30,001 bases of DNA from an uncultured Lachnospiraceae bacterium (GTDB lineage Bacteria > Bacillota > Clostridia > Lachnospirales > Lachnospiraceae): positions 1 to 30,001 of the forward strand of contig CAKRHL010000007.1 of assembly GCA_934338765.1 (NCBI GenBank), written 5' to 3'. The position numbers were made by a program, and so were the translations under genes. Below the pieces are notes generated by a model. It did no database searches. It had not been told where the DNA came from and saw only the letters and a program-made list of their open reading frames with translations. Of this stretch, positions 14,691-23,200 are shown one piece after another (the stretch's first letter is position 1; every line of letters begins with the position of its first letter).

Positions 14691-15812
14691 ATGAAAAAAG
14701 GTTTTGCACTTTTTATGGTGACGGTGGGGTGTATCATCAGTATATCGGCATGTGGGCAGAATAAAACCACAGAAGAGACGGGATCTTCCGATACGGTGAA
14801 AGAGATTACGGTCGGACAAAGCAAGAAGCCGGCTGCGTCTGCGGAGGCAGAGGAAAAAGAAACCGGGGCTCCGGCGTCCGTGTCGCCCAAATCTTACGAC
14901 AGGATCACTTCCAAGGCCAGGGTTGAGAGCTATGGAGGCACAGTAAAGATCGGAGACAGTGCATATGAACTGTACAATTATGTGGACAGTGCTGCACAAA
15001 ATTATGCATCCGTAGTCAATCACGTAGCATCCGGGCTGAAGGGAAAAGCAGATGTCTACGATATCGTGGTGCCTACCAGTGTCGGGATCACATTCCCGGA
15101 CAACAAGACATCCAGGGTCAATTCATCGGATCAAAAGAAATCGATCCGTTCCATATACCGGAAAATGAATCGTCAGGTAAAGACGGTCTCTCTGTATGAT
15201 ACATTGATGAGCCACCGGAAGGAGTATATCTATTTCCGCACAGATCATCACTGGACCGACAAGGGGGCATATTATGCATATCGTCAGTTCTGCGAGGCAA
15301 AGGGGCTTCAGAGCCATGAGCTTTCAGAGTACAAACAGCAGGATTTTGGCAGCTTTTTAGGTTCCTTTTATCTGGATACGGATCACAACAAAGCGCTTCG
15401 CAAGGATAAGGTGAAGGCATATTTTCCTGTGGACAATGCGGGGATCACCATGACATATCATGACCAGAACGGTGGCAAGTATACCTCTGCTGTGATCGCC
15501 AATGGCAGGAAATACAGTATGCAGTTAAAATATTGTGCATTTTTGGCGGGGGATAATCCATACACGGTCATTCACAACAAAAAGCGTAAGGATGGTTCCA
15601 GCTGCGTGATCGTAAAGGAATCCTACGGCAACGCTTTTGTTCCGTATCTGGCGGATCATTATGAGAAGATATATGTGATCGATTATCGTTACTGGAAGGG
15701 CAGCATATCTGATCTGGCGAAGCAGCATAAAGCACAGGATGTGATCTTTATCAATAATATTTCCATGACACGTAACGCATATCTCATTGGAAAGATCGCA
15801 CAGATCAAATAA
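14691..15812 (+). CDS. DHHW family lipoprotein (SGNH-like acyl-transfer partner)
   Basis: A 373-residue predicted lipoprotein. The ATG at 14691 has GGAGG 7 bases upstream and gives a signal peptide ending in the lipobox ISAC, with Cys21 the lipidated residue. The mature domain shows YFRTDHHWTDKGAYYAYRQF with the DHHW motif at 185-188, and later KESYGNAFVPYL with Ser311. By analogy with AlgX and AlgJ these would supply the Asp-His and Ser of an SGNH-type triad that moves acetyl groups onto a polysaccharide. The usual Asp before that Ser is Glu here. The N-terminal region is shorter than in the second DHHW protein of the operon. MBOAT follows after 16 bases. Confidence 0.87.
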   Translation: MKKGFALFMVTVGCIISISACGQNKTTEETGSSDTVKEITVGQSKKPAASAEAEEKETGAPASVSPKSYDRITSKARVESYGGTVKIGDSAYELYNYVDSAAQNYASVVNHVASGLKGKADVYDIVVPTSVGITFPDNKTSRVNSSDQKKSIRSIYRKMNRQVKTVSLYDTLMSHRKEYIYFRTDHHWTDKGAYYAYRQFCEAKGLQSHELSEYKQQDFGSFLGSFYLDTDHNKALRKDKVKAYFPVDNAGITMTYHDQNGGKYTSAVIANGRKYSMQLKYCAFLAGDNPYTVIHNKKRKDGSSCVIVKESYGNAFVPYLADHYEKIYVIDYRYWKGSISDLAKQHKAQDVIFINNISMTRNAYLIGKIAQIK

Positions 15813-15828
15813 CGATAAGGGGTAAAAA

Positions 15829-17274
15829 ATGGTTTTTAGCAGTATGGTATTTCTTTGCGGATTTTTGCCGGCTGTGCTGATCATGTATGCGATCTGTCCG
15901 GCAAAATACCGCAATTTCTTTTTGTTCATTGCGAGTTTATTTTTCTATGCCTGGGGAGAACCGCGGTATATTGTCATTATGCTGTTTTCCACAGTATTTG
16001 ATTTTTGTAACGGATTATTGATGGAATATCTGGATCATAAGGGCAGACAGCAGTATCGCAAGTGGGTGCTTGTTTTGTCTGTTGTGGTCAATATTGGTAT
16101 CCTGTGTTTCTTTAAGTATACCGATTTTGTACTGCAGAGTGTGGGAGAGCTGACGGGGAAACCGGTGCAGCTTCTGAAACTGGTGCTTCCCATCGGTATT
16201 TCTTTTTATACCTTTCAGACGCTGTCCTATACCATTGATGTGTACCGACGGCAGGTACAGGTACAGCACAATATTATTGATTTTGGTATGTATGTATGTC
16301 TTTTTCCGCAGCTTATTGCAGGACCTATCGTGCGTTACAGTGATATACAGGATCAGATCAGGGATCATAGGGGAAACTGGGCTGACCGTTTTTATGGAGT
16401 GCAGCGGTTTATTATAGGACTTGCCAAAAAGGTACTCCTTGCCAATCAGATCGGAGCCCTGTGGGACCAGATCTCTGTGCTGCAGCATGGAGATATGAGT
16501 ATGGCAGCAGCGTGGCTTGGGGCGATCGCGTATACCTTTCAGATATATTTTGATTTTTCCGGATATTCCGATATGGCGATCGGGCTTGGCCACTTATTTG
16601 GACTGCGCTTTCCGGAAAATTTCAATTACCCATATCTGTCCCGGAGTATTACAGAGTTCTGGCGCAGATGGCATATCACATTGGGAACCTGGTTCCGGGA
16701 ATATGTTTATATACCTCTGGGAGGCAATCGTAAGGGCATGATCCGTCAGATATTTAACCTGTTGGTGGTATGGTTTCTGACAGGTCTGTGGCATGGAGCC
16801 GGATGGAATTTTATCCTCTGGGGACTTTATTTCTTCGTGCTTCTGCTGGTGGAAAAGCTGTTCCTTTTGAAGGAAATGAAAAGATGGCCGCGGGTATTCC
16901 GCCATATTTACGCGATGTTCTTTATCATACTGGGCTGGGCTGTTTTTGCCTGTGATGATATGAAGGTGTTGTCAACCTATATTGGAACTATGTTTGGCGT
17001 AGATACTGTGGTGGGAAACAGCATTTCGTTATATTACTGGAGCAGCTACGGTCTGCTTTTGGTGGTGTTACTTCTTGGAAGTCTGGAGCTTCCACGCAGG
17101 CTGGGAGAAAAGCTGTGTGAATGCATCAGGGGACAGCTGGGAGGAGCGGCTCCGGCACGGGGAGAACGTATCGTATTTCTGCTCCGGCTGGTATGGCTAG
17201 CAGTGCTTCTGACGGCAAGTACTGCACTGCTGGTGAGTGGCAGTTATAATCCGTTTTTATATTTCCGTTTTTGA
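15829..17274 (+). CDS. MBOAT family membrane O-acyltransferase (AlgI/DltB-like)
   Basis: A 481-residue polytopic enzyme that carries an acyl, usually acetyl, group from a cytosolic donor across the membrane for transfer to an extracellular polymer. It has the family's usual length and the diagnostic blocks FPQLIAGPIVRYSDI, SITEFWRRWHITLGTWFREY, YIPLGGNRKG, and LTGLWHGAGWNFILWGLYF. The His in WHG, near residue 321, is the conserved active-site His. A purine-rich AAGGGG precedes the start. Flanking DHHW genes on both sides indicate the two-component AlgI plus AlgX/AlgJ logic. The polymer acted on is unknown. Confidence 0.95.
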   Translation: MVFSSMVFLCGFLPAVLIMYAICPAKYRNFFLFIASLFFYAWGEPRYIVIMLFSTVFDFCNGLLMEYLDHKGRQQYRKWVLVLSVVVNIGILCFFKYTDFVLQSVGELTGKPVQLLKLVLPIGISFYTFQTLSYTIDVYRRQVQVQHNIIDFGMYVCLFPQLIAGPIVRYSDIQDQIRDHRGNWADRFYGVQRFIIGLAKKVLLANQIGALWDQISVLQHGDMSMAAAWLGAIAYTFQIYFDFSGYSDMAIGLGHLFGLRFPENFNYPYLSRSITEFWRRWHITLGTWFREYVYIPLGGNRKGMIRQIFNLLVVWFLTGLWHGAGWNFILWGLYFFVLLLVEKLFLLKEMKRWPRVFRHIYAMFFIILGWAVFACDDMKVLSTYIGTMFGVDTVVGNSISLYYWSSYGLLLVVLLLGSLELPRRLGEKLCECIRGQLGGAAPARGERIVFLLRLVWLAVLLTASTALLVSGSYNPFLYFRF

Positions 17275-17300
17275 TGGCGTGTACAGGACAGGAGAGAGTA

Positions 17301-18461
17301 ATGGCAAAGAAAGAATTACTGACTGTCGCTGCCTTTACGGCAGTGCTGGCGGCAGGCTTGATCATGACGATCCAGGGACATACAGAATATTCTGACAATG
17401 AGAACCGCTATCTGACCCGGTTTCCCACTGTCAATATGCAGAATGTCATGAGTGGTGAGGCGCAGGAGGAGATCACCTCTGCTTTCAATGACCAGTTTCC
17501 GGGCAGGGACGGATGGACCGGGATGTCAACAAGGCTGAAAAAGCTTATGGGAATGAAGGATATTGGCGGTGTTTATCTGGGCAGGGATCATTATTATTTT
17601 GAAAAGATCATGAATCAGGATATATCGCGCACCGATTATTTCCAGAATCTGCGTTTTGTAAACCGGATGGCATCTCTGAGTCAGGGAGCAAAAGTTTCTG
17701 TGATGCTGGTACCACCGCCGGGCAGTATATTGAAGGACAAGCTGCCGGCACATGCATCTCTGTATGATTCTGCGTCCCTGTACAAAACGGCAGTGGAGAC
17801 ACTGCAGGGGGCAGAGCTGATAGATATCCGGCAGGAGCTTACGAAGGCGCGAAAGGCCGGTCAGGGGACTGTTTCCGGAGGAAAAGCCCGGGAGGAGACC
17901 CGGATATATTACAGGACAGATCATCATTGGACCCAGTACGGAGCATATGTGGGATACAGGGCGTATTGCGAGAGCGTGGGGAGGAAAGCCGCACCATACG
18001 GATCCTTTGGAATACAGAAATTCAGCGATTCCTTTTACGGGACTCTCTACTCCAAGGCACTGGATCAGGATGCCGTGCCGGATCATATGGAGATTCCCGA
18101 GAAGCTGCCGGAGGCAGAGATTATCTGTGATGGCAATAAGCTTGAGGGCGTATATGATATGACTAAGAAGGATCAGAAGGATAAATATGCCGTTTATTTT
18201 GGAGGCAATTACGGAGAGGTAGACATTAAGGTAAAGAATCCGGAAAGTGACAGAACTCTTCTGGTGTTTAAGGATTCCTTTGCCAACAGTATGATCCCGT
18301 TTTTGATGAAAGATTATGCACAGATCCGGATGATCGATCTGCGCTATTTTAAGAACTCTGTAAAGAAATATCTGGAAGAAAATCCCGCAGATGAGGTTCT
18401 GGTGCTTTATGAGATGAGCAGCTTTGCCCAGGCCGACCAGCTGAATAAGCTGATGAAATAG
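17301..18461 (+). CDS. Second DHHW family protein, membrane-anchored
   Basis: A 386-residue protein with the start at 17301 placed by AGGAG just upstream; earlier in-frame starts overlap the MBOAT stop and lack a binding site. Residues 7-26 form a single anchor helix, so it is an extracytoplasmic membrane protein rather than a lipoprotein. The N-terminal module has the AlgX/DHHW pattern ENRYLTRFP, then FNDQFPGRDGW and VYLGRDHYYFEK. The catalytic region shows YYRTDHHWTQYGAYVGYRAY, with DHHW at 207-210, and KDSFANSMIPFL with Ser326. It probably accepts the acyl group from MBOAT and passes it to a glycan. The stop is 11 bases from that of the convergent AEC gene. Confidence 0.9.
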   Translation: MAKKELLTVAAFTAVLAAGLIMTIQGHTEYSDNENRYLTRFPTVNMQNVMSGEAQEEITSAFNDQFPGRDGWTGMSTRLKKLMGMKDIGGVYLGRDHYYFEKIMNQDISRTDYFQNLRFVNRMASLSQGAKVSVMLVPPPGSILKDKLPAHASLYDSASLYKTAVETLQGAELIDIRQELTKARKAGQGTVSGGKAREETRIYYRTDHHWTQYGAYVGYRAYCESVGRKAAPYGSFGIQKFSDSFYGTLYSKALDQDAVPDHMEIPEKLPEAEIICDGNKLEGVYDMTKKDQKDKYAVYFGGNYGEVDIKVKNPESDRTLLVFKDSFANSMIPFLMKDYAQIRMIDLRYFKNSVKKYLEENPADEVLVLYEMSSFAQADQLNKLMK

Positions 18462-18472
18462 ACCGGACCGGA

Positions 18473-19423
18473 TCAGCTGATGTAGTTCATCATGCGGAGC
18501 AGGAAGATCCAGAAAGTCAGGGTAACAGAAGATAGCAGGGTGGTGGCGACTACGATACTGGAAGCCAGTATGTCGTCACCATCCATATTTTTTGCCATAA
18601 TATAAGCGGCAGGAGTGCACGGAGAGGCAAGCATGATCAACAGTGCGATCAGCTCCTGGTCCCGGAATCCCATCATGACCGCCAGTGGGATAAAGATCGC
18701 AGCCCAGCCCAGAAGCTTCATGAAAGAAGCGGCAAAGGTAGGCTTTAACTTTGCCAGTGCCTTACGTCCCTCGAAGCTTGCTCCGATAGAGAGCAATGCC
18801 AGAGGGGAGGTCATAATGGCAAGGTTATTGATCGATTTATTAACAATACCCGGCAGCTGCAGATTGATATAAGAAGCAGCCAGCCCGGCGAAAATACCGA
18901 TGATAATAGGATTTTTGAGAATATTGACAAAGGCCTTGCGGATGCCGGCAGAAGAATCCGCACTGTCATGATCGCTCTCGAAGGTCAGCAAGATCACCGC
19001 AAAGATATTATAAAGGGGAACCGAGCCGATGATCATCAGCGGAGCCATTCCTGAGGTGCCGTAGATATTCTGGATAAAGGCGACGCCGAGTATTGCGGCA
19101 CTGCTCCGGTAAGAACCCTGAACAAATGCTCCCACAGAGTGTTTATCCTTAAGCAGAAGCTTTGCCAGGATCCAGATGGACAAAATAGAAAACAGAGTTG
19201 CCACAAAACAGAACCCTACGTATTTACCGTTAAAATGATGACGGATATCCGTGTCTGCCAGATCCAGAAATACCAGGCATGGCAGGCAGACCTTGAAAAC
19301 AAAGCGGTTTGCCACAGAGGCAAAGTGATCATCGATGATGCCGATCCGTTTAAATATATTGCCAAGGATCATAATGGCAAAAATCGGCACGGTTGCATTT
19401 ATACTAAAAATAAAACTATCCAT
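18473..19423 (-). CDS. AEC family transporter (auxin efflux carrier-like)
   Basis: A 316-residue membrane transporter with about ten helices in two five-helix repeats, normal for bacterial AEC permeases. Known members move malate, malonate or other organic anions. Visible family features are the N-terminal VPIFAIMILGNIFKRIGII, NRFVFKVCLPCLVF, and the repeat-two ASPCTPAAYIMAKNM block. The ATG at 19423 is chosen because GGACGGAGG lies 7-15 bases upstream; a longer frame reaching 19471 would overlap the rhodanese gene. It is downstream of the rhodanese gene by 44 bases and likely cotranscribed. Substrate unknown. Confidence 0.9.
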   Translation of the reverse strand: MDSFIFSINATVPIFAIMILGNIFKRIGIIDDHFASVANRFVFKVCLPCLVFLDLADTDIRHHFNGKYVGFCFVATLFSILSIWILAKLLLKDKHSVGAFVQGSYRSSAAILGVAFIQNIYGTSGMAPLMIIGSVPLYNIFAVILLTFESDHDSADSSAGIRKAFVNILKNPIIIGIFAGLAASYINLQLPGIVNKSINNLAIMTSPLALLSIGASFEGRKALAKLKPTFAASFMKLLGWAAIFIPLAVMMGFRDQELIALLIMLASPCTPAAYIMAKNMDGDDILASSIVVATTLLSSVTLTFWIFLLRMMNYIS

Positions 19424-19467
19424 TGTATTTTCCTCCGTCCTGATTTTAGCAGAAGGAGGAAAGATTT

Positions 19468-19797
19468 TCAAGAAACGGTCATGCCATGCCAGCGGTGAAA
19501 ACCGCCATTCAGGCTCATGACAGCATATCCCCTGACAGCCAGATCCCGCGCTGTGATGAGACTGATATGTCCCGAGTCGCAGTACAGCACAAGATGGGCG
19601 GGTGGGACGCCGTGGGTCTTTTCATAATCCGCCAGAAGTCCCGGAAAGTCGTCGATGGCTGATTCCCAGTCCATCCGGACGGCGCCGGCAATATGGCTTT
19701 TTTCATAATCCTCCCGGCTGCGCAGATCTACCAGAAGCAGATCCGATGTCTGCAGATAACCGGATAACGTTTTTTCTGATATCACCTGATACTTCAT
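19468..19797 (-). CDS. Rhodanese-like sulfurtransferase
   Basis: A single-domain, 109-residue cytosolic rhodanese. It would carry a persulfide on Cys73, the first residue of a CDSGHIS active-site loop, and pass sulfur to an acceptor. Other family features are LLVDLRSREDYEKSHIAGA at 21-39 and GYAVMSLNGGFHRWHG at the end. The start at 19797 has GGGGGAA about 7 bases upstream. A long in-frame extension to 20016 is antisense to nothing useful and reads through the Asn/Ser-rich gene, so it is rejected. Partner and pathway are unknown. Confidence 0.92.
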   Translation of the reverse strand: MKYQVISEKTLSGYLQTSDLLLVDLRSREDYEKSHIAGAVRMDWESAIDDFPGLLADYEKTHGVPPAHLVLYCDSGHISLITARDLAVRGYAVMSLNGGFHRWHGMTVS

Positions 19798-19831
19798 GGG
19801 ACGTTTCCCCCTGATTCCTTGATTATGTAAT

Positions 19832-19846
19832 GGGGCTGAAAGCCCC
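19832..19846 (-). other. GC-rich hairpin between the Asn/Ser-triplet gene and the rhodanese gene
   Basis: On the minus strand GGGGCT, a TTC loop, then AGCCCC. It begins 10 bases after the small gene's stop. The bases after it (ATTACATAATC) are not a T tract, so it may be a processing or stability element, or a weak terminator. Confidence 0.5.
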
Positions 19847-19855
19847 GGGTAATAT

Positions 19856-20044
19856 TTAGTAGCAGTCTGTCTCGTCAGAAGAGTTGTAGCTGTTCTTGGA
19901 AGAATTCTTGCTGCTGTTCTTTGTCTTGTTTGATGCATTAGAGGAGTTGCTTGCATTCTTTGATGTGTTGGATGCATTGCTGCTGTTTTTTGAAGAATTG
20001 TAGCTGTTGTCAGCATTTGTCGAATTTGATGAATTTTTTGCCAT
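19856..20044 (-). CDS. 62-residue Asn/Ser-triplet repeat protein, unknown function
   Basis: A small protein with almost no complexity. After MAK it is a run of three- and four-residue units starting with Asn (NSS, NST, NAD, NSY, NSSK, NAS, NTSK, NKTK and so on). It ends with an acidic, Cys-containing tail, DETDCY. The start at 20044 follows AGAGGT with an 8-base gap. No signal peptide or hydrophobic segment is present. The regular Asn spacing suggests an extended or stacked structure rather than a globular fold. I know of no function. A sigma-E-like promoter pattern upstream raises the possibility of a mother-cell sporulation product. Codon use is ordinary and the start signals are good, so I consider it a real gene. 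Confidence 0.7.
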   Translation of the reverse strand: MAKNSSNSTNADNSYNSSKNSSNASNTSKNASNSSNASNKTKNSSKNSSKNSYNSSDETDCY

Positions 20045-20119
20045 AATTATACCTCTTTTCTGAATGATAATGGTCATGTCAGGAGAATTTCTCAAGACAT
20101 GTTGTGATTGTTGCATGAA

Positions 20120-20149
20120 ATAGTATGGCGTATTTTATAAAAATTATGC
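20120..20149 (-). promoter_or_regulatory. Candidate sigma-E promoter of the Asn/Ser-triplet gene
   Basis: On the minus strand GCATAATT (20149-20142), 14 bases, then CATACTAT (20127-20120). This fits the sigma-E pattern (ATA, 16-18 bases, CATACANT) with one mismatch in the -10. Leader about 70 bases. A poor sigma-A alternative (TTGCAT, 18 bases, CATACT) overlaps it. Confidence 0.4.
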
Positions 20150-20165
20150 AAAAATTCTAAAAAGA

Positions 20166-20194
20166 TTGAAAAATATGCTCATATACTATATTAT
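20166..20194 (+). promoter_or_regulatory. Sigma-A promoter of the large Ig-like/CAP-associated gene
   Basis: TTGAAA (20166-20171), 17 bases, then TATTAT (20189-20194). The transcript would start near 20201. Its leader contains a short perfect inverted repeat, ACGAAAA (20215-20221) with TTTTCGT (20224-20230), before the ribosome binding site GAGGTG. Confidence 0.6.
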
Positions 20195-20263
20195 GTATAT
20201 ATCTGCAAATCGTTACGAAAAGATTTTCGTTAAGGGAGAATGATTAGAAAATGAGGTGTAAAA

Positions 20264-23200
20264 ATGAGGAGAAATAAGAAGGTATTGAAGGCGGCAGCCT
20301 GGGCTATGACATTTGCGATGGTTGTCACCGGTACCGGGATGCCGGTATCCGTGACAGCGGCCAAAAAGCCAAAGCTGAACCGCAAAAAGGCGACGGTCCG
20401 AGTGGGAAAGACCTTGAAACTTCGTGTCAAAAATGCGGGAAAGAAGAAGGTAAAGTGGTCCAGCAGTAAGAAAAAGATCGCAACAGTAAATAAAAAAGGA
20501 AAAGTAAAGGGCAAAAAGCCGGGCAAGACAGTGATCAAGGCCAAGGTGGGAGGCAGACTGCTCAAGTGCAGTGTTACAGTCCGGGCAGCAGCTGATACAC
20601 AGCCATCTGCAGATACTTCGATCGTGATACCGGTTACACCTGCGCCGACAGGCAATACACCGGCAACGCTTACACCAAAGACAAGCGGTACGGTGGCTCC
20701 TTCCGGAAGTGCAAAGCCGGGCAAATCAGGTAAGCCGGGGGCATCTGACATGCCGGACAGCAGCACAGACGTGTCACCGTTGCCAACATCATCAGCAGAC
20801 GTGTCACCGTCTGCCAGCGCCGGTGCAGAGCCGACATCCTCCGGTGATGTAAAGCCATCTGCCAGCGCAGAGCAGCCGACATCCTCCGGTGATGTGGAGC
20901 CATCTGCCAGTGCCGGTGTGACTCCGTCAGCATCTGCCGGTACCACGCCGGAAAACAGTCCGGAGGTATCCGGGACACCGGCTGCCTCACAGACACCGGA
21001 GGTATCTGCCTCCAGAGAGCCGGTCATCGTAGAGACAGAGGAACCGGATCCCGTCGAGGCCACAGAGGCGCCTGTAGAGGAGAAGTCAGAGGTACAGGTG
21101 ATCGTTCGTAAGGATGGCAATGCCGTTGATATGGATTCATGGGAGGGATCGTCCAGGTATTACCTCAAAAAGCAGCAGGCTGATTATTTTGAGGACGGCA
21201 TGGAGGTCACTGCAGGAACATATGATATCTACTCTTTTGACGGAGAGACCACAGATGACACGGGGGTTGACGTTACGGTTGACGGTGTTCATCTCAAGAA
21301 AGCATATATTGATTATTATACCGTCAGCTTCAATGATGAGAACGGTGCATTGCTGCGTAACCTCAGCAAGCAGATCGTATTGAAGGGACAGAAGGCGTCC
21401 GAGCCTGACTTTATACCGGGCAAAGACAGTTATTCCTTCAAGGGATGGTACTGGTATGCAGATGAGCTGACAGACAGCGAGCCGCAGTTATATGACTTTG
21501 ATCTGGCTGTCACCAAGACCACAAGCCTCATGATCGAGTGGGAGTATTCCAGCCAGAGTACCGTATATACAGCAGAATATTATCTTCAGAATCTGGATGG
21601 CACCTATTCGGACACGCCGACTAGAGTGCAGGAAGGGATCAGTGCCATGTCAGATGCTATTGTTACAGCGTCTGACTATCCCCAATCTGGATTTGAACCG
21701 GATGATACCAAAAATGAGCAGGTATCTGTTAAAAAGGGCCAGAATACAGTGGCGCGCTTTTATTACGCCCGCAAGAGCTATACTCTCACCTGGAATCTGA
21801 ACGGTGGAAGCAAGGACCAGCAGACGAGTGTGCAGGAGAAGATCCTTTACGGCCAGGCTCTTGTATCACCGGACGGTATCGCCAAAGTGGGATATGCCTG
21901 TAAAAGCTGGGTGAAGGAGGATGGTCTTCCTATCGTCACAGAGGAAAAAATGCCTGCGGAGGATCTTACGCTGACGGCATCCTGGGAGGCAGTCCCATAC
22001 GACATTACATATGAGCTCAATGGCGGTGTATTTGTTCAGGGACAGGTACCGGACAAAACATACACGATCGAAGAGTCATATTACAACAATAAGATTCCTT
22101 CCAGAAAGGGATATACCTTTGAGGGATGGATCGGAGACAATGGAAATACTCCACAGACCTCCATCACGATACAGACAGGCAATACCGGCAATAAAAAGTA
22201 TCAGGCTGTCTGGAAAGAGACACAGTACCAGATTGAATATGATCTGGACGGAGGAAGCTGGGGCAGTCTCCCTCCGGTCAGCACGTACAATATCGAAAGT
22301 GCGGATATTACACTGCTGACCCCGGTAAAAAGCGGATATACCTTTGTGGGCTGGATCGGCAATAACGGAACAGAGCCACAGAAGAATGTTGTCCTTACCA
22401 AGGGCAGCACAGGCAATAAAAAATACGCAGCAGTATGGGAAGCAAGTGCAGATCCGGAGCCGGGTGCAACCGCTACGGTAAAACCGACTGCCGTTACTAC
22501 TGTAGAACCAACCGCTACAACAAAACCGACATCCACAACAAAGCCGACATCCACAGCAACTGTGAAGCCAACGGCTGCTGCCACAGCAACGCAGACGCCG
22601 GCCGTAAAGCCGACGAGTACTACAACTGCAACGCAGACTCCGGTTGTAAAACCGACGGCTACTGCCACAGCCACGCAGACGCCGGCTGTAAAACCGACGA
22701 GCACTACAACTGCAACGCAGACTCCGGCTGTGAAACCGACTGCCACTGCGACAACAAAACCGACGACACCGCCGTCAGAGAATAAATATGTATCAAGTAC
22801 CACCATGCCCACAGGGGCAGCGGACAACACACTGACCGTAGGTAAGTTCTCTGTTTCCCTTGGTATGACGAAGGCACAGGTTGCAGAGGTCTTCGGAAAC
22901 CATGAGCCGTTTATCAAAGGAACATCGCCTCTGGGAGCCGGTATCGAGAGCTACATGTACAATCCTTCGGAGGACTATTCCAATCTGCTGGAGGTACAGT
23001 TCAAGAATGACCGGGTAGTAGAGATGTCCACGATTTCAAAATATTTCTGCTACGAGTCTCTGGTATTTGCACAGGGCAGTGCATCCGGTCTCTCAGGCTT
23101 CAAGACTATGACGAGTTACGACTATGAGGCAGGTTATACGTATACCACAGACAGTGCATATGTCGATGCCTTTGTGGATCATCAGGGGAACAACGGCGTA

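Noticed and set aside
19798..20016. N-terminal extension of the rhodanese gene
   Set aside because: It reads the Asn/Ser-triplet gene in another frame. The ATG at 19797 has its own ribosome binding site and begins the domain exactly.
20240..20254. A four-codon leader peptide (ATG to TGA) before the large secreted protein
   Set aside because: The purine-rich stretch is one base from the ATG, too close to act as a ribosome binding site. Such mini-frames occur by chance in A-rich DNA.
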